Of a stretch of DNA of 64,000 nucleotides, positions 25,031-33,763 are shown one piece after another; the stretch's first letter is position 1, and the number at the start of each line of letters is the position of its first letter. Source of the DNA: Thermoanaerobacterium xylanolyticum LX-11. Its GTDB lineage: Bacteria > Bacillota > Thermoanaerobacteria > Thermoanaerobacterales > Thermoanaerobacteraceae. Below the pieces are notes generated by a model. It was not told where the DNA came from. It searched no databases and saw nothing but the letters and a program-made list of their open reading frames with translations. The DNA lies in contig NC_015555.1 in NCBI RefSeq assembly GCF_000189775.2, positions 1,933,001-1,997,000 of the forward strand, given 5' to 3'. Both the position numbers and the translations under genes were made by a program.

Positions 25031-25612
25031 CTCAACCACCACCTGCTAAAGCAGGTGGGTTGGATATGCCGCTTAAGCAGCTTAAAACTCGCCTAAAGTA
25101 AAATTATCATTCTTTTGATTTTCTTCTATGTCTTGATTTTGTATATACTCTATTATCACTTCATCTGTTACATTGCCACTACTTGCTGCAAAATATCCTC
25201 GTGCCCATAAATGTTGTCCCCAAAATTGTTTGTTAAGCTCCTTATTCTCCATTAGCAGCTTTCTCGAACTATATCCTTTTATATATTGCACTAGCTTACT
25301 TACTGACAAATGTGGTGGTGCCGACACTAGTATATGTATATGATCTTTTGATACATGTCCTGATAATATTTCTACTTCATTATTTTTGCATACCATTCTT
25401 ATTAGTTCTCTTGTCCTTTCAGCTATTTTCCCAACCAATACCGGTTTTCTATATTTTGTTATCCATACTATATGATATTTTAGATCATATGTAGCATGTG
25501 ACGACTTTCTATAATTTTGCATATTTATCACCTCTAGTTTATTTTTTACTAGAAGTGATTATTTATTTTTATTCGTTGACCTAAAGGTTTCAGCTTAAGC
25601 TGAGGGATTTAA
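25031..25612 (-). mobile_element. IS200-type insertion sequence
   Basis: A left-end imperfect palindrome (TCAGCTTAAGCTGA, 25590-25603) and a right-end hairpin (8-bp stem CCACCTGC with TTTA loop, 25039-25058) bracket a tnpA gene. Hairpin ends without inverted repeats or target duplications are characteristic of the IS200/IS605 family. Exact cleavage positions are approximate. The group II intron begins 8 nt beyond the right hairpin. Confidence 0.75.
25082..25522 (-). CDS. tnpA: IS200-type Y1 transposase TnpA
   Basis: HUH-superfamily single-strand transposase of 146 residues. The metal-binding motif HIHILVSAPP (HxH) lies near residue 64 and the nucleophilic Tyr in VIIEYIQNQ near 127. The N-terminus SHATYDLKYHIVWITKYRKPVL is the family hallmark. 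Length and motifs are complete, so it may be active. ATG 25522 has GAGGTG 7 nt upstream; a GTG at 25531 overlaps that site. No TnpB gene accompanies it. Confidence 0.9.
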   Translation of the reverse strand: MQNYRKSSHATYDLKYHIVWITKYRKPVLVGKIAERTRELIRMVCKNNEVEILSGHVSKDHIHILVSAPPHLSVSKLVQYIKGYSSRKLLMENKELNKQFWGQHLWARGYFAASSGNVTDEVIIEYIQNQDIEENQKNDNFTLGEF

Positions 25613-25786
25613 CCCCATTATACAGACATTAAAAATTAGATACAGAAAATAACAAAGCCTTTGCGATAAAATACTGAAAAGAGGAAAGAAAATGTAAAAT
25701 AATGAAAATCAATTTAAAAAAAGAGTATAAGAAATAAAGCCTAATAAAATAGGTTTAAAAATTAACAGTATATGGAATCTCAATAT

Positions 25787-27298
25787 TTATGCTGCTCTAC
25801 CTAATAATCCATCAAGCATAGAAATAAAATCAAACTTAGATTTTTTCAATCTAGCATCAAGATGGATATTAATAGAGTGTATCATAATCCAGAAAGACCA
25901 ACGCTTTTTGCCTCTGGTTTTAGATAGCTCCAACTCATAGTCATTAAGAAGCCTTTTGTTAACACGCTCAGAAGAAGTTCGCTTTTTCATCTCGCATTTC
26001 CATTCATCAGAACCACGTGGAATGACGGTAAACAAGCGAGGATCAGATGAAGGCTTCGTATAAACGGTTCTACCATAATCAGAAGAGGAGCACTTATCTT
26101 TACAATTACATGAATCAACTTTACCAGTCGCAAAAGGACAGCGCCATTTAATTCTGTTACGGTCTTTCATAAAACCATTGTAAACCATAGATAATCCTGC
26201 CATACAGACAGGAATACCATTTTCATTGATTTTAATAGTACCTTGGTACTTGCTGTTGTTTTTATTCTTCTTATTAAGCGGAATTACAGGTTTAATATTC
26301 CACTTATTAAGAAGATGATAAGTAGGGTAATTATCATGAGCACAATCACCAATAAATTTATCAAAAACGAAATCAGGATACAAAGCCCTTGCTTCAGACA
26401 AAGCAATAATAGCAGTAACACCATCATAACGAGGAGCCTCAACCAAGCGAAGATAAATCGGAATATCAGATTTAAGCTCTTCGTTGTATGTCACTAAAAA
26501 ATAACCAGAATAACCATAAAACCATGTCTCATGATAACTATCCCAACCATAGCGAGCATCGGGGTCAGAGAACTTGCGATGGCAGTCACAATTAAATATA
26601 CCCTTATTAGCACAATCACAAGTTCTAATACCGAAAGGACTTCCGCCGGTTTTAATGCAAGTACCGTCACCGGAAATAGTAAGTTTTTCAATATCACCGA
26701 GGATGCCATCATTGGCGGAAGGCCTAACAGCAACATCGGCAAAAATTTGTTGAAGAAGCTTCTCAGGTCTTGACTCAAAAATTTTACCCTGTAAAGCCAA
26801 ATCAACAAATTTCTGTATAATACCAGGGTGGCGTGGTGGAAGCTTCTGATTTTTAGCAAGTTTTTTACGTGGTTTGCGTTTAAAAGGATGGAGAGAATCC
26901 TGTCGGTCTTTTTCAATATCAGGATCCTCAAGTCATAACCTGTTAATCAAGTCATAATGAGTACCAACACCAGGAATATTATCAGGAGACACGCCAATCA
27001 TGTAACACAAAAGGTCATCATGATGAAGCATGTAAACCCATTTAGTAATACTGTGACATTTAAGAAGAGACATAAGTACAAAAGACCGAAAAACTTCAGG
27101 CTGGTTTTTGGCTGGAGAACCAGTATTAGAGTAATAAGGTTCCAGTACAGGTTTAAGAACATCAAGATCTAAATTATAGAGTTTAGATAAAGCTTCAGAA
27201 AATTGAAGGACACGATTTTTATCTGAAGCATAAATGGGTTGAATATTTTCGACAAGGAAAGACTGATAATCAGAATGCGAACGCCATGCGCCCAACAT
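25787..27298 (-). pseudogene. DDE transposase broken by one in-frame UGA
   Basis: Two blocks in the same frame, 27298-26936 and 26932-25787, are separated only by TGA at 26935-26933. The bases around it read L-stop-LEDPD; a Trp codon TGG at this place would restore about 503 residues. The second half has a CDCANKGIFNCDCHRKF cysteine cluster, FIGDCAHDNYPTYHLL (probable catalytic Asp) and a C-terminal NKRLLNDYELELSK helix that may hold the catalytic Glu. I cannot name the IS family, and clear terminal repeats were not found. Apart from the stop the gene looks undecayed. Confidence 0.7.
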
Positions 27299-27566
27299 AA
27301 AATCACCTCAATAACAAGTAGTATGGTAAAAACACCATCCATTTCGATTATTGGGGCGATTTAAAAAAGTCAAGATAGAATGCAACCATATATGTTAAAT
27401 AAAGGGAAATATAAAGAAAAAATTTTACAATGTAAATAAAGATGTAAATGAATTGGAAATCGAAAAATGATTTCAGAATGAAATTTTGGGGGATAAATTT
27501 AAAAGATGTCTCCTGAAATTCAGATGTTTCAGGCAACAGAAGTTGCCGAGAATATTCTATATTTTA

Positions 27567-27585
27567 AGGGAGGCAGAGCCTCCCT
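27567..27585 (-). terminator. Terminator after flagellin
   Basis: An 8-bp GC-rich stem, AGGGAGGC and its complement with a TCT loop, lies 6 nt beyond the stop codon of exon 2. On the minus strand it is followed by TAAAATATAG, a modest U tract. Confidence 0.75.
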
Positions 27586-27590
27586 CCTTA

Positions 27591-28777
27591 CTATCTTAAT
27601 AATTGTAATACTGTCTGTGGTTGTTGATTTGCCTGAGCTCTTCCAGGCCGATATCTTTCGATACCGAATAGATCATATCTTCATCCTATATCATATAGGA
27701 GCCGGGCACTTCGGGATTTATCCCTACGGACTTCATCACCATGAGATTTTCTTTTAGGTGGTATGTCCTGATCGTTGAACCTTCCCCAACCTTTCGGTAC
27801 AGGGGCTTGGCTGCTGATTGCCCAATCCTTATACTTTTTAACCTATCACATCTATCCTTTCGGATTATGTTGTAGGGTATAAGGCTCTAAGGGTTTTCCA
27901 GCAATTCACCCGGTGGTAATCCTGAAAATTACTCTTCAGGACGCCTGTATGAAACAGCTTATGCAGCTATTTCCTCAAGCATTGCCGTCGCTGCTTGGTT
28001 TAGTATGTTATCCTTTGTGAATTCCATCATCTCTTGAGCCATGTCTACATCTCTTATACGTGAATTTGCAGCTGTCAAATTTTCTGATGCTGTACCAAGA
28101 TTGTTAATCGTGTGTTCAAGTCTGTTCTGATATGCACCTAAATCTGCTCTCTGACCAGAAACTTGATTTATAGCTTTATCTATAACATCAATTTGAGCTG
28201 ATATGCTAGCTGCTGTAACACTAGCACCTGCCGAACCTACAAATATAGAAGCTATACTCATAGCAGCGGCTGACGCTTTTAATGCCGATGCAGTCATTCG
28301 TCCTATAGCAACATTAATAGTTTGATTTGAATTAGCTCCAATTTGCAATGTAACATTAGCAGTACCATCTAAAAGATTTTTAGTGTTAAACTGCGTTGTA
28401 GTAGCTATTCTATTGATTTCATTTTTAAGCTGATCAATTTCTTTTTGTATATTAACTTTGTCTTCATTTGTATTGGTATCATTTGATGCCTGTACTACAA
28501 GTTCTCTCATTCTCTGGAGAATCGATGTTGTCTCGTTTAATGCACCTTCTGCTGTCTGCAAAAGTGATATACCATCTTGTGCATTTCTTTGAGCTTGATC
28601 TAATCCAGCTATCTGCGCTTTCATCTTTTCAGATATTGCAAGACCTGCTGCATCATCTGCTGCGCTGTTGATCCTGTAGCCTGATGAAAGCTTCTGCAAT
28701 GCTTTTTGTGTGTTTGTGTTGTTTGTCTCAAGTGCTCTCCATGCGTTTATAGCACTTAAGTTTGTGTTGATTACCAT
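27591..28777 (-). CDS. hag: Flagellin, gene split by a group I intron
   Basis: Filament subunit. Exon 1 (28777-27978) encodes the N-terminal D0/D1 helices ([38 protein letters not shown]), a short variable centre and the C-terminal D1 helix up to [10 protein letters not shown]. Exon 2 (27639-27591) supplies the missing end [15 protein letters not shown]. Joined, they give 282 residues with a canonical flagellin C-terminus. Without splicing, translation runs into the intron and stops six codons later (after LEEIAA), losing the last D0 helix needed for chaperone binding and polymerisation. Transcription is from a sigma-D promoter at 28875-28901. AAGGAGGA precedes the ATG and is a likely CsrA target. 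The protein is the probable substrate of Maf. Confidence 0.9.
27640..27977 (-). ncRNA. Group I self-splicing intron in flagellin
   Basis: The 338-nt intron carries the four conserved elements in order: P AATTGCTGGAAA (27906-27895), Q AATCAGCAGCC (27819-27809), R GTTCAACGATCAGG (27780-27767) and S GATGAAGTCCG (27737-27727); GGAC of R pairs with GTCC of S to form P7. The internal guide GGCGT (27945-27941) pairs with the exon end ATGCT, placing the required U-G wobble exactly at the 5' splice site. A 9-bp hairpin (GAAATAGCT/AGCTGTTTC) lies between. The last base is G, as required. Splicing restores the flagellin frame exactly. No homing endonuclease is encoded. Confidence 0.9.
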
Positions 28778-28874
28778 ATTTTCTTCCTCCTTGAATTTTT
28801 ATTTGGCATCCATGCCATATCGACCATAAATTTTCACAGTTGGCCAACTGCTTGTCTTTTGTTTTACACTATAT

Positions 28875-28901
28875 ATATCGATTTTATTTTTTTTTACTTT
28901 A
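28875..28901 (-). promoter_or_regulatory. Sigma-D promoter of flagellin
   Basis: TAAA (28901-28898) and CGATAT, preceded by AT (28882-28875), are separated by exactly 15 bp on the minus strand. The -35 overlaps the csrA stop codon. The leader to the flagellin ATG is about 90 nt, enough to hold regulatory structure for CsrA. Confidence 0.75.
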
Positions 28902-29126
28902 GTCTTTTTTTATAATTTTTTCTAACATTTTAAGTGATGATTTATCTATATTAATTGCTTTTTTGTTCTCGTCTTTTACTTCTAAAAGCTCTTTTCTCAT
29001 GACAGTTACATCCTTTGGAGCGGATATGCCTATTTTTATATTTTCGCCATCGATTCCTACAACCATTACCTCAATGTCATCCCCTATAATCAGAGACTGC
29101 CCTATTTTACGAGTAAGTATCAGCAT
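28899..29126 (-). CDS. csrA: Translational regulator CsrA
   Basis: RNA-binding dimer of 75 residues. The N-terminal strand MLILTRKIGQSLIIGDDI and the core GENIKIGISAPKDVTVMRKEL are canonical. CsrA binds GGA motifs over the flagellin ribosome-binding site and represses translation; FliW releases it by binding CsrA. The gene overlaps fliW by 20 nt and lies directly upstream of flagellin, so regulator, antagonist and target are consecutive. A GGAGC site precedes its ATG inside fliW. Confidence 0.95.
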   Translation of the reverse strand: MLILTRKIGQSLIIGDDIEVMVVGIDGENIKIGISAPKDVTVMRKELLEVKDENKKAINIDKSSLKMLEKIIKKD

Positions 29127-29556
29127 TTTTTAGCTCCTTAAGTAAGGGATGCTTTATCATGTATTTGTCATTGTCCATGATTATCTGCATACCTTTGTTG
29201 TTTTCTGCATTTATGATTATAGGGGCTTTTAGATTGGCAGTCATCTTTTCAATTTCATCAGGTATTACAACGATGGCATAAACAAGTACATGGTTTAAGT
29301 CCTTTATGTCCAACGATTTTATCGTCTCCTCATCTAATTCAACCTTATAATCTTTTATTACAACTTTAGGATCGACTATCACAAAAGCTATATCTGTATC
29401 ATCGAGGGACTGCAGCCACTTAAAAGGGGTATATTCATCAATGCTTAGAAGAATGAAGCTTTTAAGTCTCTCGAAGCCTGGTATGCCTTCCTCAAAGTGA
29501 AGTACATCTTCTTCGTTATAGCTGACAACGCCAAAATTTCTTGTCTCTATATCCAT
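29107..29556 (-). CDS. fliW: Flagellar assembly factor FliW
   Basis: Protein of 149 residues. The motif FEEGIPGFERLKSFILL near residues 21-37 and PFKWLQSLDDTDIAFVIVDP are typical FliW segments. FliW binds either flagellin or CsrA. When cytoplasmic flagellin is exported, free FliW sequesters CsrA and flagellin translation resumes. The overlap with csrA by 20 nt suggests coupled synthesis. In this strain the partner switch also has to deal with any truncated flagellin made from unspliced mRNA. FliW is known to bind the C-terminal region of flagellin. Confidence 0.93.
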   Translation of the reverse strand: MDIETRNFGVVSYNEEDVLHFEEGIPGFERLKSFILLSIDEYTPFKWLQSLDDTDIAFVIVDPKVVIKDYKVELDEETIKSLDIKDLNHVLVYAIVVIPDEIEKMTANLKAPIIINAENNKGMQIIMDNDKYMIKHPLLKELKNADTYS

Positions 29557-29578
29557 CGCTCATGCCTCTCTTTCAAAT

Positions 29579-30136
29579 TCAAACTATTGCATCCACATTC
29601 TGACCTATATAGTCGATTTTTATAGAAGGATACTGAAGCATGTATATGCTTACATTTGCCCTTGTTGCGTCTATCTCAGGTTTTTTAGGTGTGGCATCTA
29701 TATACGCCTTACCATCCTGCCAGTTTATGTTGAGATAACCATCAAACCATATCTTAGGCCTTGATTTTGGCATAAGGTCTACATTAAAGTCTATATTCTC
29801 AACACCTGCCTGAGACGCTAACTCTGGTATGACATTCTGATGGTTCTCTATTGATGCCAAGGCATCTCCATCTTCAGCAATTTTCCCTATGGCTTCAAGA
29901 CCTATCTGATAGCTTCTTTCTGCCTCGTCGTGTATAAGATCAAATATGTTTTTTAGTCCAGACTCGTAGAAACATTGATATTGATCTATACGAACCTGTG
30001 GCAATTTCTGATCAATTTCTACCTTAGGCATCTCTTGATGTATATTAAGATCTGCATTCTGATTGTGAATATTAATTGCGGCAGGAGTAGTGTCAATACC
30101 TATCCTGCCGAACGTTTGGTGTATTGCTATATCCAT
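29579..30136 (-). CDS. DUF6470 family protein (YviE-like)
   Basis: Protein of 185 residues between flgL and fliW, the position of B. subtilis yviE. The N-terminus (IAIHQTFGRIGIDTTPAAINIHNQNADLNI) is rich in alternating hydrophobic residues that look like beta strands. The middle (QCFYESGLKNIFDLIHDEAERSYQIGLEAIGKIAEDG) matches the family's helix, and the C-terminus again looks like beta structure. The function of this family is unknown. No signal peptide or membrane segment is seen. Co-transcription with hook-filament junction genes points to a late assembly role, but this is inference. Confidence 0.75.
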   Translation of the reverse strand: MDIAIHQTFGRIGIDTTPAAINIHNQNADLNIHQEMPKVEIDQKLPQVRIDQYQCFYESGLKNIFDLIHDEAERSYQIGLEAIGKIAEDGDALASIENHQNVIPELASQAGVENIDFNVDLMPKSRPKIWFDGYLNINWQDGKAYIDATPKKPEIDATRANVSIYMLQYPSIKIDYIGQNVDAIV

Positions 30137-30148
30137 AGTACCGTTCCT

Positions 30149-31039
30149 TTACCTCAGAAAATCTACCAAAGATGGCTGAATGATCATAGCGCCTGAAGCT
30201 AATGATGCTCTGTACACATTATCATCCATCTTTAGATTGGTAATAACCTGTGCTATGTCTGCATCTTGATTCTTGGAAAGCAATGATGTAAAGTTGTAGT
30301 TATCATCACTTAGCCTGTTTGCAGTCAAATCAATTCTATTTGCCTTTGCTCCTGCATCAGCCCTGATTGATAGGATATTTTGCAATTGATTATCTATATC
30401 TCCTATTATGTTGCTGACAGCTTGGTTATCTCCCGATTTCAATGCATTTGATAGATTGTCCATCACAGTAAGAAGCTGTGAAGTGCCAGAAGATACATCA
30501 AACACCTTATCGCCTGTCACATTCACCTGAATTGTATTACCACCTGCACCTATCTCAAATTTTATAGCGCCATCATCGCCAGCATACCCATTGCTTGTAT
30601 CGCTAAAAGGCTTTGTATCGGTCTTGTATCCAGCAAATATGTACCTACCATTGTACTGGGTATTGCCTACTTGTATAATCTGCTGCTTTAGCTGATCCAC
30701 TTGTGCCGCAATACTTTGCATGTCGCTTTGAGTAAGAGTGCCATTAGATCCCTGCACTGCTAACTCTCTGGCATTTTGCAGCATATCTCCTATTTGCCCT
30801 AATGCCGTATCAGTAAGGCTAAGCCACGATTTTGCATCGTCTGTATTCTTGGTATACGCATTGTTTCTCGCGATTTCCGTCTTTATCCTTAAAATACTTG
30901 CCACTGCAACAGGATCGTCTGATGGCTTGCTTACTTTTTCACCAGTTGACAACATATTTTGATCTTTTTGAAGCCTTTCAAGATTTTTGTTGTAGTCATT
31001 CATAAAATCCATCACAAGCATGTTATTCGTTACCCGCAT
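30149..31039 (-). CDS. flgL: Flagellar hook-associated protein 3 (FlgL)
   Basis: Junction protein of 296 residues that links hook-associated protein FlgK to the filament. The N-terminus MRVTNNMLVMDFMNDYNKNLERL and the segment SDDPVAVASILRIKTEI are typical. The C-terminus contains a flagellin-like helix (FTSLLSKNQDADIAQVITNLK). There is no signal peptide; export is through the flagellar type III pathway. An AGGTG site lies before the ATG. It follows flgK by 16 nt. Confidence 0.93.
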   Translation of the reverse strand: MRVTNNMLVMDFMNDYNKNLERLQKDQNMLSTGEKVSKPSDDPVAVASILRIKTEIARNNAYTKNTDDAKSWLSLTDTALGQIGDMLQNARELAVQGSNGTLTQSDMQSIAAQVDQLKQQIIQVGNTQYNGRYIFAGYKTDTKPFSDTSNGYAGDDGAIKFEIGAGGNTIQVNVTGDKVFDVSSGTSQLLTVMDNLSNALKSGDNQAVSNIIGDIDNQLQNILSIRADAGAKANRIDLTANRLSDDNYNFTSLLSKNQDADIAQVITNLKMDDNVYRASLASGAMIIQPSLVDFLR

Positions 31040-31055
31040 TGTCTACACCTGCCTT

Positions 31056-32492
31056 TTATGTTACTCCCATTTTATTTATAAGCGTATCTAAAAGCTCATC
31101 CATGACAGTTATCATCCTTGCTGATGCTTCATAAGACTTTTGGTATTTAAGCATATTTGCCATCTCTTCATCCAGAGAAACACCAGACACAGATTGTCTG
31201 TTGTAATCAACCTGTTTTACCATTGTACTTTGATTTGTCTGCATCTGATTTGCCTGCTGTGCATCAACGCCAAGGTTGGAAATCAAAGAGCTTATAAAAT
31301 CATCAAACGTCCCATTGTTCAATCCGCTGATCTTCGTATCTCTAAGCGCTATAAGATTTAAGACATTTGTATTGTCTCCAGGCAGCGAACTTGCTGATGA
31401 TGCTGCGGCAATCTTTTGAAGTCCATCATCTGCAAGTATGTCTGATGAAACTTGTATATTTTTAGCATATTCTGCAGTTGGATTATACGTCGTATCTGTT
31501 ATGTTGAAAAAATTGATGCCAGTGCTTCCATCAAGCCCATATCCTGCAGCATGCTGTGCATTAAAAACCGTCGCAAGGTTGTACGCAAATTGATTCAATT
31601 GCTGCTCATAGTAAGGAATCCCTTTTACACCATTTGTGCCATCGCCATCTCTCATATCCAAAAGTCCCTTTAATATGCCACCTGTCGGATTCACAGGCGT
31701 TCCGGCAAGATCCCACTTTATTGTTCCTGTATTGTCTATGCTCATTGTATAGGCATTATTCCCATCCACAAGAGCTTGTCCGCTTATGTCTACCCTAAAA
31801 TTTCCATTTGAATCTTCATAAGTATTTATGTTAACTATCTCAGAAAGCTGGTCAACCAACAAGTTTCTCTGATCTCTTAAGTCATTGGCTGTCTGCCCTG
31901 TAAGTTCAAATCTGTAGATCTCATTGTTTAGTTTCGATATTTGATCTGCATATGAATTGATTTGCTGTACTCGGCTTTGAATAGTGCTATTTATTTGGTT
32001 TTCTTGATCATCAAGATGCTGATAAATAGTATTAATGGTATCTGTCAGTGATATGCCATTTTCTCTAACTTCAGCCCTCACTTCAAGGCTTTCCGGGTTT
32101 TTTGACAAATCTTGAAGTGAATTAAAAAAATTGTCTAAAACGGTTGTGATTCCCGTATCAGATGGCTCGTTTAAGATGTCTTCTATAGCAGACAATGTAT
32201 CTGACTTAGTCTCCCATTCACCGAGTGTGGTATTTTCTCTCCTGTACTGCTGATCTAAAAATTGATCTCTTATCTGTCGATAGCCGTCAACATTGACGCC
32301 ACCTCCTATGGCTTTGCCCCATTGGTCAGCCATGCCGTAAGTCGTAGGAGGCGCTATTGCAGACAGGTCTATGACTTGCCTCGTATATCCAGGCGTGTTT
32401 GCATTTGAGATATTGTGTCCAGTCAAATTAAGTGCCTGTTGGCTTGCAAAGAGACCTGTTTTTGCTATCTCCAATCCTTGAAAAGTAGACAC
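31056..32492 (-). CDS. flgK: Flagellar hook-associated protein 1 (FlgK)
   Basis: Protein of 478 residues. The N-terminus FQGLEIAKTGLFASQQALNLTGHNISNANTPGYTRQ (split at residues about 4-39) is the classic rod/hook family start, and the C-terminus VSGVSLDEEMANMLKYQKSYEASARMITVMDELLDTLI is canonical FlgK. The start is GTG at 32492 with AAAGGA upstream. It is shorter in the middle than enteric FlgK, as in other clostridia. It is followed by flgL. Confidence 0.95.
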   Translation of the reverse strand: MSTFQGLEIAKTGLFASQQALNLTGHNISNANTPGYTRQVIDLSAIAPPTTYGMADQWGKAIGGGVNVDGYRQIRDQFLDQQYRRENTTLGEWETKSDTLSAIEDILNEPSDTGITTVLDNFFNSLQDLSKNPESLEVRAEVRENGISLTDTINTIYQHLDDQENQINSTIQSRVQQINSYADQISKLNNEIYRFELTGQTANDLRDQRNLLVDQLSEIVNINTYEDSNGNFRVDISGQALVDGNNAYTMSIDNTGTIKWDLAGTPVNPTGGILKGLLDMRDGDGTNGVKGIPYYEQQLNQFAYNLATVFNAQHAAGYGLDGSTGINFFNITDTTYNPTAEYAKNIQVSSDILADDGLQKIAAASSASSLPGDNTNVLNLIALRDTKISGLNNGTFDDFISSLISNLGVDAQQANQMQTNQSTMVKQVDYNRQSVSGVSLDEEMANMLKYQKSYEASARMITVMDELLDTLINKMGVT

Positions 32493-32526
32493 TGCATTTC
32501 ATTCCTTTCATAGCTAAAATTATTTC

Positions 32527-33006
32527 TTACGCCTTTCTATCTATGATTCTATTTATCCTTTTTGATACGCCACTTTCGCCGTATATACCATCGTCCTCTA
32601 ATAAATTATTTGATATGACGCCAATCGAATAGTTTACGAATTCGATGGACTGTTTGAGAAGCGATTTATTCAACTCATTCCTATTGCTAAGTGCTTTTAA
32701 AAGATCATTAAATTCCTCTTGAACTATCTTTAATTTTTTAGCGTCATCTTCAGGCAGTATTCTGCAAAGTTGGCTTATGGTCATTTGACTGTCGAAATGA
32801 TCATTTAAAAATTTTTCTCTTTCATCTTCTAAAATCATTAGCTTACTTATTATGCCACCTTCTACTTTTGTCATGTTATCAAGTTCTTGTATCTCTCCCA
32901 GCACTATGACATCGGTCTTTTTAGTGGCTATGTCGTATAAATCTTTGTACAAAAGCATTTCCCCATTCAATACATCAATAAGCTCATCTATATTCGGATT
33001 TGGCAT
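32527..33006 (-). CDS. flgN: Flagellar export chaperone FlgN
   Basis: Helical protein of 159 residues, between flgM and flgK as in most Firmicutes. The N-terminal helix NIDELIDVLNGEMLLYKDLYDIATKKTDVIV resembles FlgN-type start sequences. FlgN binds FlgK and FlgL in the cytosol and escorts them to the export gate. ATG 33006 is chosen because AAAGGTGG overlaps an earlier ATG at 33012. Sequence identity in the family is low, but the context is strong. Confidence 0.85.
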   Translation of the reverse strand: MPNPNIDELIDVLNGEMLLYKDLYDIATKKTDVIVLGEIQELDNMTKVEGGIISKLMILEDEREKFLNDHFDSQMTISQLCRILPEDDAKKLKIVQEEFNDLLKALSNRNELNKSLLKQSIEFVNYSIGVISNNLLEDDGIYGESGVSKRINRIIDRKA

Positions 33007-33019
33007 AATCATACCACCT

Positions 33020-33298
33020 TTAAACTTTTTTATCTAAAATAGCTCCTTTTATCATGGACTCAGCGATATCATCAGATTTTATGTTATAATTGCCACTATC
33101 AACCTTAGCCTTTATATCCTGCACCTTTTTCTCCCTCAACTTATCATATTCCGCAAAGCTTTTGCTGATCTTAGAAGCATTATCTGATATTTCCACTTTG
33201 TCAACTTTGTTTGTCTTACTTGTATTTACAGCATTAGCATTTGCAGACTTATACATGTCGTAAATATTGTTAACATTAATATTATTGTATATTTTCAT
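33020..33298 (-). CDS. flgM: Anti-sigma-D factor FlgM
   Basis: Protein of 92 residues, the usual size. The C-terminal half has the sigma-binding pattern: VEISDNASKISKSF, then REKKVQDIKAKVDSGNYNIKSDDIAESMIKGAI. FlgM holds sigma-D until the hook-basal body is complete and then is removed by export or release. It is followed by flgN with a 13-nt gap, and a sigma-D box lies upstream, giving the expected autoregulatory loop. Confidence 0.93.
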   Translation of the reverse strand: MKIYNNINVNNIYDMYKSANANAVNTSKTNKVDKVEISDNASKISKSFAEYDKLREKKVQDIKAKVDSGNYNIKSDDIAESMIKGAILDKKV

Positions 33299-33321
33299 TC
33301 TATTCCCACCTTCCCAATATT

Positions 33322-33348
33322 ATATCGGCTAAATTCAATTTCACTTAA
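33322..33348 (-). promoter_or_regulatory. Sigma-D promoter before flgM
   Basis: Perfect GCCGATAT at 33329-33322 on the minus strand, with TTAA 15 bp (or TAAG 14 bp) upstream as a weaker -35. It overlaps the stop of the yvyF-like gene and lies 23 nt before the flgM start. Confidence 0.65.
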
Positions 33349-33755
33349 TATTTTCTTTTAGTGTCCTTTTTTTCATCTCTCAAATAAAGTTTTTCAAAAC
33401 TTTCGTCAATTTTATCAGCATTTAATGCACCTTTTAAAGACCTTTCAAGTTCTCTTGAACATGATTCACAGTATCTGCCTGACAATATCTTTTTACCGCA
33501 TCTTTCACAAGTCAATGAAATATTGGTGTTTTTAGAGCCCAATATGAGTCTGCCTTCTTTTAAAAAGTCCAATATTCTTTTTACTTCCACATCTGTTGCT
33601 TTAGACACTTCTACAACTGTGGCTTGCGGATTTCTCTCAATGTAATCTCTGATTTTTATGAAGTCTTCTTCATCTTTGTTAAAACATTCTGGACATAAAT
33701 CAAACCCAGTATAGTTATAAAGCTTTCCACATCTTTTACAATTCTTTATATCCAT
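33345..33755 (-). CDS. yvyF: Flagellar operon zinc-finger protein (YvyF-like)
   Basis: Protein of 136 residues matching the TIGR03826/YvyF family, which sits between comF genes and flgM. Two pairs of CxxC at the N-terminus (CKRC, CPEC) and two more at about residues 83-105 (CERC, CESC) would bind zinc. A MerR/helix-turn-helix-like segment lies between (FIKIRDYIERNPQATVVEVSKATDVEVKRI). YvyF has been linked to control of flagellar genes, but the mechanism is not established. ATG 33755 with GAGGTG upstream is the best start; the longer frame runs into comFC. Confidence 0.85.
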   Translation of the reverse strand: MDIKNCKRCGKLYNYTGFDLCPECFNKDEEDFIKIRDYIERNPQATVVEVSKATDVEVKRILDFLKEGRLILGSKNTNISLTCERCGKKILSGRYCESCSRELERSLKGALNADKIDESFEKLYLRDEKKDTKRKY

Positions 33756-33763
33756 AGCACACC

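Noticed and set aside
24299-25096. Short frames at both ends of the group II intron
   Set aside because: They lie in structured intron RNA and lack conserved protein features; no reverse transcriptase motif is present.
27506-27757. 83-residue plus-strand frame across flagellin exon 2 and the group I intron
   Set aside because: It is antisense to intron core elements and exon 2 and has no ribosome site.
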